Positions 13,476 to 27,328 are shown, counted from the stretch's first letter. The stretch: DNA of 64,000 bases from Paralichthys olivaceus (GCF_024713975.1 NC_091111.1:1116001-1180000), one strand, 5' to 3'. The notes: generated by a model not told the origin, from the letters alone. Program-made: numbers and translations.

Positions 13476-13870
13476 GGCTGTTCATTCGGAGAGGATCTCA
13501 CTCAATAAAAACCGGACGATTTGTTGACTTTTACCTCTCAGAGTCCGGGGAAGCCGACAGTATCCACTGAAGGCATAGGTGTGTGTGTGTCCCGCTGTTC
13601 AGGTTCTGCGGGTTGCCCGAGCGCTCTTGTCGTCCACCCTCTCAGGGTCTGATAAGCGCCGACCCCTCTGCGCCTGTGCAGGCTCGTGTGAGACTGAGTA
13701 GACTGTGGAGCGCACGGCTCAGCGTTAATCCCGCTTTAAGTAGACTCCTTTGCGTCACACGCACATCGGCTGGTGTGTTGTGGAGGCCAGGGACGCACAG
13801 CTTCCCACTCATTCATCCATCCTGATCCATCATCCATCCATCCACCGCTGCCCCTGCCTCCGAGAGGAAA
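13476..13870 (-). promoter_or_regulatory. gjd2: gjd2 5' UTR and probable promoter region
   Basis: Sequence directly upstream of the gjd2 start codon. By eye it is richer in G+C and CpG than the flanks, especially 13600-13800, and this ends where a TTAA-flanked mobile element begins at 13886. I see no convincing TATA box and no full REST/NRSE site. The transcription start cannot be placed from sequence alone. The role is inferred from position and composition. Confidence 0.45.
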
Positions 13871-13885
13871 ACTGTGTTGTAACAG

Positions 13886-14255
13886 TTAAAGGTCCAGTGT
13901 GTAAGATTTAGGTGAAAGGAACTATTGGCAGAAATTGAAAGTAGAATAATCCTCATGATGTTTTCACAAGTTTGTTTCATCTAAATTTATAAATTGTAGT
14001 TTTCTTTACCCTAGAAAATACCCTATATTTAAATACTTTATATTTACATGGAGGGGCTCCCCTCTACGGAGGCCGCCATGTTTTTTACATTAGTCCAGAC
14101 TGGACAAACTAAACACCTTTTGAGTTTTTATGACAACTGAAGCTACCACAGGTTCTTTTTCATGTTTAGAAGGAGAGGGTGAGGTGAGGGGTGTTCAGCT
14201 GCAACATGCAATTTCAACACTAGACATCACTAAATTCTACACACTGTACCTTTAA
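13886..14255 (+). mobile_element. TTAA-flanked short DNA transposon (MITE), copy 1
   Basis: A 370-bp element bounded by TTAA at both ends. Its terminal inverted repeats of about 25 bp are TTAAAGGTCCAGTGTGTAAG and, reversed, TTAAAGGTACAGTGTGTAGA. There is no coding capacity. TTAA target duplications suggest movement by a piggyBac-type transposase, but that is inference. It lies just upstream of the gjd2 promoter region. Confidence 0.8.
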
Positions 14256-14656
14256 CACATCCACACCCTAGTCTGATTACATCAGAATAAATAGTTTAGA
14301 CTAATTCTAATTAGGCTATTAGCAGAAGATGCCATTCTAGTATTTCCAATAGCCTGGTGGTTTAGTGAATGTCAGAGCCGCAGCAGAAGAAGAGATGAGC
14401 TAATAGACTGCAACCAGCAGCACTTCTTCAGACAAATTCATCAACAATCACTCCTAGTGGGCTAGGAGTCAAATAGGCATAGTGATTAGTTAATTTGATG
14501 GCATTAGAAGTATAAGAGGTAGTCCTTTTAGGGTGCTGGAGTAAGAGCTGCAGGAACCCAGGTTTGTGTGAGCGTCAATGACTTAGTGGATACAGCTCTT
14601 ACTGTAGATCTAAAGTTCCCATATTTGCCTTCGACAAATAAACCTTACTTGGACAT

Positions 14657-14858
14657 AAATGGTTTGTATTTATATAGAGCTTTTCTAGTCTTGATGACCA
14701 CTCAAAGCGCTTTACAGTACAGGTTATTACAATTACATTCATACAGTGCATCTATGGGCAGCACTTTTTCAGGGCATGCAGATGGGTAAGACTGGGATCG
14801 AACCATCAACATTCTGGTTAGAGGAGGACCACTCTATCCCCTCATCCGCAGCCGCCCG
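14657..14858 (-). mobile_element. tRNA-derived SINE, minus strand
   Basis: Reverse copy of the SINE: TTTATATAGAGCTTTTCTAG and TCTTGATGACCACTCAAAGC (tail), then GGGATCGAACCATC (box B) and the tRNA-like head up to about 14858. Confidence 0.75.
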
Positions 14859-15727
14859 AGTAGATAATCAGATTATGTGAGAATTCCGTCATTGCGACCC
14901 ACGCTACTGTGAGCCGTTACAGTAGTTGGGGATCAACAGTGAAATCAAATCAACACTGTCCAATTAATGCAGGAACTTTAGTGGAGAAATTGTTTTAAAC
15001 AAAGTGAACAACATAAAGTGACAAAAACATTTCTACAAAAACATGCTGTGTATGTTTGTGTGGGGGTCTATTGTGAAACAATGAACACACTGAGAAGCAC
15101 AGAGCCCCTACACCACAAATATAAGGTGATTTTTAAAAAACATATTGTGAGAACTAGATGAAAACATCACCTTTTAGGGCTCAGTAGAGAGGACAGACTT
15201 TCTTTATACAGCTATTTGCTCCTGTCTGTAGGTGTATTGGATAAACTGAGTTCCAGAAAGTAATCTCTTTAACTGCCTCACTTCATTTCCAAATATAGAA
15301 CAACTTAAGAGGACAACCTGTAGTATTGGTCAGCCAATGCCAATCCCATTATTACACTACTCACAGTTGCCTGTCTGGTAAGGAAACAAACAAATACCTG
15401 TCTATGCATCAAAGAGTGACTGTGTATGTCAATAGAACACATGTCACACACCACAGGACTAGTGTAAGTGCTCAGAGTGAGTCCCACTCCTTGTTTATTT
15501 TACCAATAAATATTAAATATTCACATGAACATACATTCCACCATCTAGTAAAGTCAACACATAGAAACTGCATGTGTTAACAATCTGTGCAGACATGGAC
15601 AAGAAAGGCTAACTGCTGCCACAGACACAGGACACAGCACTTGAGGGAGTTATTTTGCCATTGAGTCTGGTGCTTCTTGTTGATGATGGAAGTTCCTGCC
15701 TTCTCACACTCCTTGCTTGTTGATCCA

Positions 15728-15749
15728 CCCCCCCCCCCCCCCCCCCCCC
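15728..15749. repeat. C22 homopolymer
   Basis: Twenty-two consecutive C. The length is likely uncertain in sequencing. Confidence 0.95.
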
Positions 15750-17456
15750 GCTCGAAAGTGGTAAGAGACCACACCCATCAACACTGACGACTTACACTAA
15801 GGAACAGTAATGATCGGATGGGTTGTGTCTCAACTTCAAGTATTTTTAAAGGACAATTCCAGTTTATTTCAATCACCTTTTTTATTTGAAAAGCTGTCAG
15901 AAGTTTAGTCCCGTCAGACAACTCACGTTCAACTGTTTATTGCAGCATTAGAACATAGTTTGTGTTTGGCATCTAGACTCAGAATCAGTCACTCCCCCAA
16001 TCTCCCCCCGGAGGCTACAGGTGGTTGCTGGGGTGGTGGAGGGGCTAAAGCAACTGGTAGCGATACTGCAGCAGCAGTGTAAGCAAAGGGGTTGATGGGA
16101 AATTTCTCTCTGCTTAATAAGGTGGGTGTGTATAATAGATGATTGTGGAAAATGAGGTATGTCACATGATTGGAGCAGCGCAGCTCGAGTTGGCTGCCTG
16201 AACTAGCTCAAAGGGTTTGCTCCATTTCAGACCAGAAATACATTATTTCCCCCAAGTCCTGGTTTCCCTAAAACTCTACAGCAGGGATGTTGAATTTAAA
16301 GTTAGCACAACCTAAAGAGCCACAGGAACCATGAAATGTGCCTGCTAAATAAACTTTAATTATCCTTTAACAGTAATCCGTTGGAACCTTTCGAGACCTG
16401 TCACTCCACTGAAACTACTTACTAACATAATGAATGACCATCTTCTCACATTCATCTTTGTTCATCTCCTCCTATACTGATGAGAAACCAGTTCGGTATC
16501 TCCGACCTCTTCCTCGACATGGTTACAATCGTACTTATCAGAAGAGCAGAATATTTTTCCTCTGATCATCAGTGGATTTTGGGGATCAAAATAGGAATGT
16601 GATTATAATGTGCTTTCCTTGTTTCTGATGTGAATGTGCTCTTTTCTTAACCCTTTATTTTTGCAGAATACCATCCCTCTAGTCAAAAGGAAGTCAGAAG
16701 TCTTTTCCAGTGAAAATAATGTCTTGGAGTAGAGGCTGTGCTTCTAAAATGTAAATTTTAAACCAAGGATAATTTGCACATGGTAGTGAGGGATGTAATT
16801 AGATTATTATTATTTTTTGTTTGGCAGCCCTGTTTGCTAGGTTATGGATGAGGAGGGGATCCATTAGGCTCTTTTGTGACTAAATCACATATCTGCACTC
16901 ACTCTTTTGTGTGTGCAGAAATGAAGTGGTCAAATTATTATCCTGGACAAGTGTCATGATGTGTACTGCATGTGGAAGTAGCTTTCAGTTACCATAATAT
17001 AAACACACTTCATGTGGCTGCTGCAGAAGTCCTGTCAAATAGAAGGCCAAGGGACTTACAAAGTCAAAGATATCAGAAAATAGAAAAACACGGGAGTTCA
17101 AACATACAAGGAATGTTCACCATCTATTCCTATATTCTAAATGCTAAATGATTAGCTGAGTCCATCATTCAATAATCTAGCATGTGAAACCCTGTAACCA
17201 GCAATGCAATGCTCAAAATGAGCAAACAGCCATGAAGACAGACATGCACCCATTTCAGTGAAGTTAGCGTAACGTATGTGCTGACCAAGGCTGATATTTG
17301 TCACACTGAAACAATTCCCCTTGTGTAGTATTTTCTTGATCCTACTAATTTTGGCACCCCTGGGACAAAGCAGAGAATAAACAATGTACATCACAGTCTA
17401 GAGACCCACACTTTTACTTCAGCCAGCTGCACTAACTGACTGTGTGTTTTTGTGTA

Positions 17457-17478
17457 TGTGTGTGTGTGTGTGTGTGTG
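17457..17478. repeat. (TG)n microsatellite
   Basis: Short TG run. Confidence 0.9.
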
Positions 17479-17664
17479 CTGTTTCCCTGTTAAATTGGGG
17501 ATTATTAGCAACATTTTAGGTGGATGTGTAGTAATTTGTTTTAAGTTGGCCCATTCCAAACAAGACTGGCTGATAAATTTCTGTCCTGCTGTAGTTTTGT
17601 CAGCCCCCAACTCATCTGTACAATGACCTGCCTGAGGAGAGCAAGAAACCCAACTCGTCGTAGT

Positions 17665-17851
17665 GCTCTATTTATATAGCTGCTGGTGTTGTTTTTACAA
17701 CAAAAGCTTATAAACCACTTTCACTCACACCTATACACACTGACGGCTCAGCCATTAGGAACAGTTTGGGGTTCAGTACTTCGCCCAATGAGGAGCCCAG
17801 GAACAGTTGATGAGGAGATGATTTGCTCTACCTCCTAAGCCACAATCACCC
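17665..17851 (-). mobile_element. tRNA-derived SINE fragment, minus strand
   Basis: Degraded reverse SINE: TTTATATAGC, GGGGTTCAGTACTTCGCCCA, and a tRNA-like head ending CTACCTCCTAAGCCACAATC. The tail is partly lost. Confidence 0.6.
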
Positions 17852-18651
17852 AACTTGTCACTCCTAAAACCTCACTTAACTTCCAATTCATTTATTTTAT
17901 TTCAAACTCTTTTCAATGTAAAGTAAATTGTTCCTTGTTTTGAAAAGAGCGGTATAAATAATTATATTACATACAATAATGATAATAATAAACTGCATTT
18001 ATTCAGTGCTTTTCAAAACAAAATGACAAAGTGCTTTACCTGAATAAAGGATCATATTTGCTCATATATCTCCTTCAGGTGGCAGAGCTCCCAGTGAGCC
18101 TCGGTGAGTCTGAAAGCAAACACATTATAAGATGGTCATGACCAAAGAGAAAATGTGTCATAGATGTTAAAAAAAGACATGAAGCTTGAAAATGATGTAG
18201 CCCACAGAGGTGGTGACATCAGTGTCACTGCTTGAGCCAAAAGTGTCTCAGCTGGGACCTGCTGGGAAGTGCACTTCATTTGAACTCACAGATCATCCCT
18301 TTGATATTTGAGTGACATTTTTACAAAAACATAAACCTGCATTTTCAGGTCAGGTTAGTAGTCTGGTCTTGTTTTAGAAGAACCTTGCAGGCTAGCATGA
18401 CTAATGGATAACTGATACAGGGGCCAGAGACCTGAGTGCTGAGTACAGACACTGAAAAAGCATGTCACCATTTATTCAGGTCAGTCCTAGAAGACAAATA
18501 TCAAAAGCTCAATGTTGGAGATAGCCATGCATTTTATATGGATTCACGGTCCAAGCACAATTACAGGCATGTGGTACAGTCTGGGCGATACAGCTAAACT
18601 GTTGTGCCATTATACCTCTCAGAAATTCCATGTAATGAAAGTGATTAACAG

Positions 18652-18677
<26 letters not shown>
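18652..18677. repeat. (CA)n microsatellite
   Basis: CA run of about 26 bp. Confidence 0.95.
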
Positions 18678-18682
<5 letters not shown>

Positions 18683-19111
18683 AATCTCCTTTATTCCTAC
18701 ACAGTGGCTATATTTACCCACAACAAAGAAAATAGACTTCAGGCATAAAACTATGTCTTGAGTCATGTCTAAGTGCACATAATGCCAGAGTAGAGGAAAC
18801 ATTCACAAGGCCTGTCAGCTGGATTGGTTAATATAGAAGCAAATCTTTTATGGCAGCTGTGTGTGAGATGAATGACTGAAAAACATGGCCCCTGTGCATA
18901 ATGTGAGACTGTGCTGTAGATTAGAGAGAAAGGACACTGAAAACACAGCTCCACCAACATGAACATATTGGTGTTTGTGATAACACATTGTAGCAACATT
19001 GTTCATATTACAGGAGTTTGTCCAGCAAAGACTTAACAACCAGAGAAGGTACTGCATTCCTGAGGAGTGGTTTTTGACTAAAGGTTTGTGTGGGGTGTTT
19101 AATTTGTAGTT

Positions 19112-20460
19112 GTCAAATCAAATCAAATTAAATTTTATTTGTATAGCCGAAATTCACAAAACACATTTTGCCTCAGAGGGCTTTACAATCTGTACAGGTA
19201 GTGACACCCTCTGTCCTTAGACCCTCGGTTCGAGTGAGGGAAAACTTGCCCACAAAAAAACCCTTTTAACAAGGAAAAGAAGGTGGAAGAAACCTCAGGG
19301 AGAGACACAGAGGAGGGATCCCTCTCCCAGGACGGACAGACGAGCAATGGATGTCACGTGTACAGAACAACGCAACAGAAACATATTGTACAATTACAAA
19401 AATTACAATTACAGTAGCAGTCGTTTGCAGTGGTGGTAATATGTAACAATGCTATAATAATAAACAAGTTAATATTAATGTCATGGAATTATGACTAATA
19501 GTTATAACAAGAGTGGATGTCAGGCAGGGCCATGGCAGTAGTGGGAACCACGATCCAATACAGGGAGCAGCCATGATCCATGAGAACCTGCTGGACGAGA
19601 GAGCACAGAAACTCCAGGGAAGAAGTTTAGTTAGTAACATGCATTAACGAGACATGTATGTTTAGAGATGGGGATGATAATAGAGAGGGTGCAATAGTCC
19701 AGCCTAGAAGTAACAAATGCATGGACAAGTTTTTCTGCATCCGCTTGAGAAACAATGCGTCTAATTTTGGCCATGTTACGTAAGTGGAAGAAAGCAGACT
19801 TTGAAATTTGTTTTATATGGACATTAAAAGACAGATCCTGATCAAAAACAACTCCGAGATTCTTAATGGTGGAGCTTGAGGCGAGGGTGATCCCGTCTAA
19901 AGTAACTAAGTCTCTAGAAAGAGAGTTTCTGAGGTTTTTGGGTCCAATTACAAGAACTTCAGTTTTGTCTGAATTTAGCATCAGAAAATTGTCGGTCATC
20001 CAACTTTTTATATCCTTAAGACATTCTTGAAGTTTAGTTAACTGATTGCTTTCATCAGGCTTGATCGATAAGTATAATTGGGTGTCATCGGCATAAAAAT
20101 GAAAATTAATGGAGTGATTCCTAATAATGTTTCCTAAAGGAATCATAGATTAACTGAATAGAAGTGGTCCTAACACAGTACCTTGTGGTGACAAACTTTG
20201 GTATGTACGGAGGATTCATCATTGACATGAACAAACTGAGATCGATCTAGAAAATAGGACTTAAACCAGCTTAAGGCGGTTCCTTTGATGCCAATTTGAT
20301 GTTCCAGTCTCTGTAAAAGAATTTGATGGTCAATGGTGTCGAATGCAGCACTGAGATCTAACAAGACAAGTACAGAGATGATGCCATTAGGAGGTCATTT
20401 GTAACTTTGACTAGTGCAGTCTCTGTGCTATGATGCACTCTAAATCTTGACTGAAAATCC
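19112..20460 (-). mobile_element. LINE fragment with reverse transcriptase (L2-like), minus strand
   Basis: Decayed non-LTR retrotransposon. On the minus strand, from about 20455, it encodes SRFRVHHSTETALVKV, then after a frameshift LDLSAAFDTIDHQILLQRLE, then SPQGTVLGPLLFS with an in-frame stop. The catalytic box FYADDTQLYLS follows and the frame runs through KTEVLVIGPK, NLGVVFDQDLSF and LVHAFVTSRLDYC (residues of a 171-codon frame at 19631-20146). The 3' untranslated end at 19112-19400 matches a very common fish repeat with TTTATTTGTATAGCC, the block AGGAGGGATCCCTCTCCCAG and a TCAAA-type tail. It is not functional. Confidence 0.88.
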
Positions 20461-22199
20461 TCAAATAAACTGTTCTTAAGGAGTTGTTGGGTCTAGCTAT
20501 AAGAAAACCCTTTATGTCAGACACTTCCAAGATAATGCTTAACTTAATCATGGATCAGAAGCTGCTTCTAAACTCTTCAGGTACAGAGCTGAGAAAAATC
20601 TAACAAAATGTGTGATCTCATCTCCTACTGCCACTACCTATTAAGGACCTTGACCCCTTCAGCAGCTCCAAGTGTATCCAAGTGGCATAACACTCTCAGA
20701 CAATGAAACATGCCTTTCTATCAAACTGACAATAAAACAATCCTTGGTCAACTATTCGTGGAAGTATTCAATTATCAACCATTCCATCTCTCTCACTCAC
20801 CTCACAGGCCATCTCCTACATTAAAACAAGTGTAGCTTACTTATGACTCCTTTGCCAATGAACTCTCCACACATAAAACAATGTTCCTATTGGCAGTCTT
20901 GGATTAGGAAATCTATGGTGCAAGAGTTCAACGCTTCTACCCTCAGAGACGTATAAACTGACCATATGTTTCTGGTTTCCCACAACCTACACCAAACCTT
21001 TAGCAGCTAAGGAAGCTGTTGATGAGCATGCACAGGTGAGGCCTATGACTCATGGCCTGTGTTATGTTAATCACTGTATTGCAACCTCTTCAATGGCTGC
21101 CTGATTATATCATGGACCAGTGCTAACCTACAACTAAAACTGAAATTGCATGCAATCAAAATAGAATCATGTAATATCTGACATAAACCAACAATGGAAT
21201 TAGCTGAGATTATTTTTGTTTAATGAGAAATTATTCTTGTTTGTGTGCCAAGGAGTGGAGTTTTTTTTTTATTAAATAAGGGGAGAGGTAGAGATAACTT
21301 AGGAGGTAATGATAACTTACGTACCAACAACGCCACATGGGGCCTTGCACCCCAGGATATAATGTAAATCAAAAAACATTGTTTAATGAAAAAAAACCTA
21401 AAGGGATACAGGTTCGTGACTGAGGAGGCAAAGACAGCAAATAATATAATGCAAATAAGTTTATTGGGAAAACAATTCAAAGAAATCAGGACTGGACCTA
21501 AAAGAGAAGAAAAGAACTGGAGCTGGTGGAGACAAAAAGGAAGTTCAGACGAATATAAGGTATGTAAACAAAAATCACTATATTAACAAAACACAATATC
21601 TAAAATGTAAGCCGGCTATAACAATACTAAAACCCTAATGACTATAACAGAAAACTAAAATCATTCGGCTGGGGCCTCAGTGGGAGGCAGACTACTAGAG
21701 AAGTGCCCCTTCCCTCTAGCCTGGGGTGCAACACTACAAAAAATCACAGCAAACATGCACTAAAAGTGCCCCAGTGCTTACTTGCATGCAGCAGGAGTGA
21801 GGTCCTCACCACGGTGCCTAGCCCCCCCACCTGATGACACACAGTCCACACTTAAAATCAAAGAATGAAACAAAGAAACTCCCTGAAACAAAGAGAACAA
21901 AAAGTTTACGAAACCAACAACCCAATTGATAATTAAACAAGATCTCAAAACATACAGACTCAAAACAAGGAGTCAAACAGAAATGTACCTAAACGAAGCA
22001 AACTTAATCAATCTGGACCAAACGAGCAAATCAAAACTACAGAAACGAGGAAAACAGTCAAAAAAAACACAAACCTAACAAAAGCTGAACAGAACAACAG
22101 CAAGTGAGCCACCTTTAGTAGATAACCACCACCAGGGACCAGCAGGAGGCTGAATTGAGCCAGCTGATGCCTTTTATACTGCACCTAGGCAGGAGAAGG

Positions 22200-22295
22200 A
22201 GCTATGGGAGGAGTCCAAACAAATTCCATGTATGTGTAAAAAACTTAATTGGCAATAAAAGTTTTTCTGATTCTGATTCTGAATCTTGCTGGACT
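22200..22295 (+). mobile_element. Tail of a non-LTR element, (TTCTGA)n type
   Basis: TTGGCAATAAAAGTTTTTCT followed by about three TGATTC repeats is the ending of a retroposed element. Only the 3' tail is recognisable. Confidence 0.45.
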
Positions 22296-22983
22296 ACCTG
22301 GGCTGTGTTCACAACGCTTCACTACATTCGCATACCAGTTGTCACACAATCACAGGACACAATAGTCTGTTTTTTACAATAGCAATAGAGTTTGCAAGAT
22401 AGAAAAATCATAAAACACACTTTCAACAACCAGTCTCTACCCAGAAACAATCTCTCTACTTTTAGTTGCTTCTGAAAATAGTTAAAGGATGCATAGCTCC
22501 GTCTATGTGAAGATAACAGGTGTGGGCCTCCACAAGGAAAATTCTTTTATTTTGTATTTTTTATTCAGATTTAAACTGAAGGGAACAGGTAGGCAGTCAG
22601 ATCAGGCAGAGGTAAAAAAAACAACAAGGCCACAACCCATGAACACTCCAATGAGTCCAACGAAAGCTCCCCAAAGATAAATCAACAGGTCCATACTAAG
22701 TTCAAAACAAACAACCTCAAAAGTTCATGAGTCTCTTCACAGGTGCAGAATCATGACACTGCTGTGGTGTCAGAAGAGACTTATGAAGAGACATCACTCA
22801 AAGTGCACACTCATCTGTGAAAATGGCCATAAGCACTGTGTCCAATTAAAAGTATATCAAGGTAGTTATATAATCAAATATGCACTAGAAACAAACAGAT
22901 TGTGTATAGATAAACAGGTTGGTAAGAAAGAGCACTAACTAATCTGTAATACACTACAGAATATAAAACAAGGCCGTCTGTTG

Positions 22984-23005
22984 CCCCCCCCCCCCCCCCC
23001 CCCCC
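22984..23005. repeat. C22 homopolymer
   Basis: Twenty-two consecutive C, the second such tract of equal recorded length in this window. Confidence 0.95.
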
Positions 23006-23331
23006 TCGTGAGGAATGGGTTTGATGTAGATCCGTGGCTTTTCAACCCAAACAAAGAAGAAGATGCAGAGGTATTAGGTCTCATGTCTACACGCTGCAAA
23101 ACAATGTCACAGATAAAATTACAATGTAATCACCCGCTGACCTATACAATCTGCTGTTGTGATGAGTTGATAGCAGTCTGACTCACATATGCATTGCAGC
23201 TTGGGGCTTGACTGGGACCAATTGGGACTGCAGCCAGTCCAGGCTGTTAATTGGGTAAATGGTAAATGTAAAGTAAAGTAAGGTGATATGATTATGTGTG
23301 GTACATACACATTAGACATGTCCCTCCATAC

Positions 23332-23332
23332 T

Positions 23333-23365
<33 letters not shown>
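23332..23365. repeat. (GACA)n microsatellite
   Basis: About eight GACA units with one imperfect unit. Confidence 0.92.
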
Positions 23366-23366
<1 letters not shown>

Positions 23367-25194
23367 AAGATCGTCAAAATATCATCCACCCTGTTTAAAA
23401 AACATGCTTCCTTCTTGTTTACCTTCAAAGAGACAGCTCAGTGTGGAAGTGACATTGTGACATTATGAAAGAAATGCTGGATCTGGACTCTAGTTTAATG
23501 TTTTAGACCGCCTGTTGGGTTCAGACTTATTTTAATTTTAATCACAACATGTAAAATTAATCTGATCCCAGCTCAATTCCCATCCCTGAGAGCAGGAAGC
23601 AAATATACCTGAAGGGGAAGAAGTCTGACAACATGCTAAGCAGCTGCCTTATCTTTACAATAAAAATGAGGTGCACAAAGCAAAAGAATCAGAATCTTGT
23701 TAAAAGACTAAGACCATCCGCAATGTGGTCACAGTGAGTAAATTCCACAGCAGGAGAATGGTGCCACTCTGTGGTGAAGCTGCAAAGACACACAACAGCT
23801 CTTAGGGAGGTTAGTATTATACTGTATGTCCCACTCCACAACAGACAACAACATACAAGGCCAGTTCATAAAGTAATGCTTCCATTCATCTCACTGGGTT
23901 CACTGAAAGCTCTGATGAGGATGAAAGCAGTTTGTCCTCGCGTCACCACATCTCAACCCAACTGAGCACCGAAGGGAGATATTATACAGCTTTATTAGAC
24001 AGTGCTCTCCATCACCATCAACTACAAACCACATGAGGGTCCACAAGGAGTCTCAGGGGTAAATAGAGTTGCAGCAAAATCTAATACAATTGAAGTATAT
24101 GGTCACTCCTCCTTCAGACATAATAAAACAGAAAACAACATTAATTGCCTCCATACTGCTCCTGTGGTGTCATCTAAGTGTCCAGGAGCTCAAATTCAAA
24201 TTCGGCTCGAAACTGATCATTTACAGTGTTTTAAGCCTAAAAGTCTACTACTGAAAGTAGTGATGCTAGCAGATGTAGTGATGCTAACACACACCCTGCA
24301 TGTGCCCTTCGGTGAGGGCTTGTGTGCAGTTCAGTGTTTCCAGTGTGTGCGTGCAAATGTGAAAGTGGCTCTGAGGAGGATATCAGAGGCTATTTAGGCT
24401 TAAAACATGTGTATATAGTGCCACTTCAAGTCCAGATTGAATGTCGGGGCGCCCGGACACTTGAACGACACCACACGAGCAGTATGGTGGTATGTAATGT
24501 TTTTTTTTCTGTTGTTTTATTACGTCTGAAGAAGGAGTGTGAGGGAGTTGATATGAGGCGATAAAAATTTAGTGAGTGCCAAGATTCACCCTGAGCCCAG
24601 AGAAGAAAAAGTTCATCTTTGTCACACAGTATTCAAGTGTAAATGTGACACTTTTCAACAACACCACCAGATGCCGCTGTTCTTTTGGGGTACCTCTGTG
24701 ACTGCAGCAGAAATTGGGGTACAGCTGACTCAGAGAGGGGAAGCCATCTTGTTTTGCTGCAGTTGCATCCTGTAGTATGACTTTTGCACTAAATAGTAAG
24801 TGCTGGTTTTTAAAAGTGTTTGGATACAAAGATATTAAAAGGCCTAGTACTGTCTGATGCAATGTGGACTGGCCCGTGGCAGTGGAAACGTTTGTATTTT
24901 GTGTATGGAATTCTACCACCATCCTCTTAATTAATCTCTAAAGTTGTCCTAAACCGTTTCTATACAATTTAGTTTTTTTGAATTTAAAAGGTTAGTATGC
25001 TGGAGAAGGCGTAAGTGTTGTAGGACCAATGCAAACAGATTGTACTGATTCATATTGAATTGGGAAAAATACCAGTATCCATACTTGATTCAGCTTCATA
25101 GAGCCAGCTACCTAATATTTTGTTAGGATAATAAAGCATAGGATGTTAATCCACTGTTATAGGCAGACTTCATCAATCCACCAATCACAACCCC

Positions 25195-25260
25195 TTAATC
25201 ACAAATCACAATTTGTCTCTAAAGGGCTTAACAAGGTGCAACACTCTCTGCACTTAACCA
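25195..25260 (-). mobile_element. Short LINE 3'-end fragment
   Basis: A 66-bp stretch (ATCACAATTTGTCTCTAAAG, then GGCTTAACAAGGTGCAACAC) that matches the start of the untranslated LINE tail seen at 19140. Severely truncated. Confidence 0.5.
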
Positions 25261-26099
25261 TCAGCGTGTTCGTTGACTTCATATAATATATTTAAATGTA
25301 CAAATTCTACATATTAAGAAATAGATACATATTTTTTTTTTATCATATGCGTATTCGCTGTTTCTATGAGCTGCCACATTGCACCTTTCATACATTTTAG
25401 TGCAGATCAAAGTGCTACAGACATCAGCTGATTAGCCAATGACAAGACAAAACAAGTGGAAGATGCTCACAAATTAAATACAAAAAATTGATTTTGAAGG
25501 ATATAATATAATAAGTAGGGTGACAAAAGCTAAACATCATGTAAATGTTTGAGCTGTTTTACAATAAACCTTACAAGACAGGATTGAAATTACAGACCCT
25601 CCCTGCTCTCCCATAATGGTCTCTTTTTTTTTGGCAAAAAGAAAAGAAACCTATTTTTAACTGCCACCAAACATACTCATGGGTCCCTACAATGCATGTA
25701 TGTGTTTTTGAGGATGAAATGACTGCGATGGGATTATTTTGTTTGTACATCACAGGTGTTTGACAGCATGCAGCCCCTTGTCACACACAACACAACAGAT
25801 TTGTGTTGTTTATGAGATTGTTGCTAAGAATTTTAAGAAAGAATATACAAGAATATCAAAAAACATTCTACAGGAAGAAACCCAAATATTTTTGTTTTGT
25901 CATAAATGGTACAGGAACCGTCAGGATGGAGCCGCAGTAATCTTCTTTTCTGACAAATTGAAAGTGAGACTTTTGTTTACAATGGAAGAAAAAAGATCCT
26001 TCCACACTCTCTGCAAACTGCCCCTGGGACATGACAAGTCCTGGACACATCACTGGCTACAGCTCCATCTCTGTGGAACGATGCAAATGATGACAAATT

Positions 26100-26400
26100 C
26101 CTTCATCCCTCATCACGCGTGTGCAGCTAATCGGTGTAACACACAGGGATGGGCACGTCTTGGCACTTGGCTGAGGGGCTGAGCTGCCTGAGTGAATCAT
26201 TCAGAAGTGGCCTGTTATCAGAGTGCTGTCAGGCCGCTAAGCGCTCTCCTCTGGCCAGGGCCTACGATCACTTGCTTTCAGAAGCAGTGCTCTGCTGCTT
26301 ACATTATTCCCATTTATCACAGGGTGAGCTTGTCAATTCCATTCAGATCTTACATGTGTCAGTGTCTAGCAGAGGACTGTGCATTTCATATATCAGTGGC
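26100..26400. other. CNE-like block 1 (gene desert)
   Basis: Mixed-composition, CpG-containing sequence free of recognisable repeats, with CAGCTAATCGGTG, GCCGCTAAGCGCTCTC and similar. It stands out from its AT-rich surroundings and has the look of a conserved non-coding element. This is a visual judgement; no alignment was possible. Confidence 0.3.
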
Positions 26401-26995
26401 TGGATGATGGTCTGATGGAAGATATCACTTTTGTGTCCCTAACCCAAAAATATCACTCTAATATTCCCATATCTATGTCTACAATGATGCTTTCATATCT
26501 CCTGTAATCATTATCACACCAGATCTGAATTAATTTCATGACGTTATTTTATTAACTTTGTAAGAATTTGTCAGGTTTTGTCTCTAGCTCCCTGCAGTGC
26601 TCCTCTAATTGTAACAAGCACAATCAGTTTTACAAATGTGAAGAGAAACAGAGTTCATCCTCATCAAATTTCTAAATAAAGCTGCTTAGGGCCAAGTAAT
26701 AACATTATGGATGCTGTATTCAACACAGGTGCTTCACCTGGTAAATCCTGTATCATCAAATTATCAAATAATTACAAGTCCTCCAACTTAACTGATCATA
26801 GAAGTGCTCATCTCTACCCTGTATTACAATGTACATACAGCATGAGATGTTACAGATACACTGTTGAAAATCACTGGAGAGAAATACAAATCTTTACCTT
26901 TTGACAATGTGACAACACTAGGTTATAGGAAAAATCACAGACAGGTCTTTCCTCAGACAGAGAATGTACAGACCCTGGATCTCTGCTATGCCAGC

Positions 26996-27328
26996 TTAAA
27001 GGTCCAGCGTGTAAGATTTAAGTGAAAGGGATCTAATGGAAGAGGGGTAATAATCCTAGCATTGTTATCACTAGTGTGTTTCATCTAAATTGTACAAATT
27101 GTTGATTCTTTATCCTAGAATTGCACCTTTATATTTAAATACTTTATATTAACATCAGGGGGGGTCCTCTCTACGGATGCCCTGTTTATTACAGTAGCCC
27201 AGACTGGACAAACTAATCACCTTTTGAGTTTTCATAAAAACTGAGGGTTTGGAAGGGGAGGGTGAAGTAAGTGGTATCCAGCTGGAACATGCAAATTCAC
27301 CACTAAATTCTACACACTGAACCTTTAA
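26996..27328 (+). mobile_element. TTAA-flanked MITE, copy 2
   Basis: A 333-bp relative of the 13886 element with TTAAAGGTCCAGCGTGTAAG at one end and CTACACACTGAACCTTTAA at the other, flanked by TTAA. It has internal deletions relative to copy 1. Confidence 0.8.

Larger units (their letters stand above)
14859..19111. other. Intergenic, no gene recognised
   Basis: AT-rich DNA with one SINE fragment, a retroposon-tail-like stretch near 17985-18060 (TTTATTCAGTGCTTTTC), a C22 tract and small microsatellites. No exon is supported. Confidence 0.6.
20461..26099. other. Intergenic, mostly unassigned
   Basis: No gene is recognised. 21190-22170 looks like an unidentified mobile-element remnant: A-rich and low in stop-free frames, with CCTGGGGTGCAAC at 21720-21732 and GGGGTGCAAGGCCCC (reversed) near 21335-21355. 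24560-24930 may be another old repeat carrying a 117-codon minus frame of no known family. Confidence 0.45.

Noticed and set aside
23332..23365. GACA repeat as a possible CRISPR-like array
   Set aside because: A plain tetranucleotide microsatellite with no spacers; the genome is vertebrate.
24569..24922. 117-codon minus frame
   Set aside because: No domain; the DNA looks like an old dispersed repeat.
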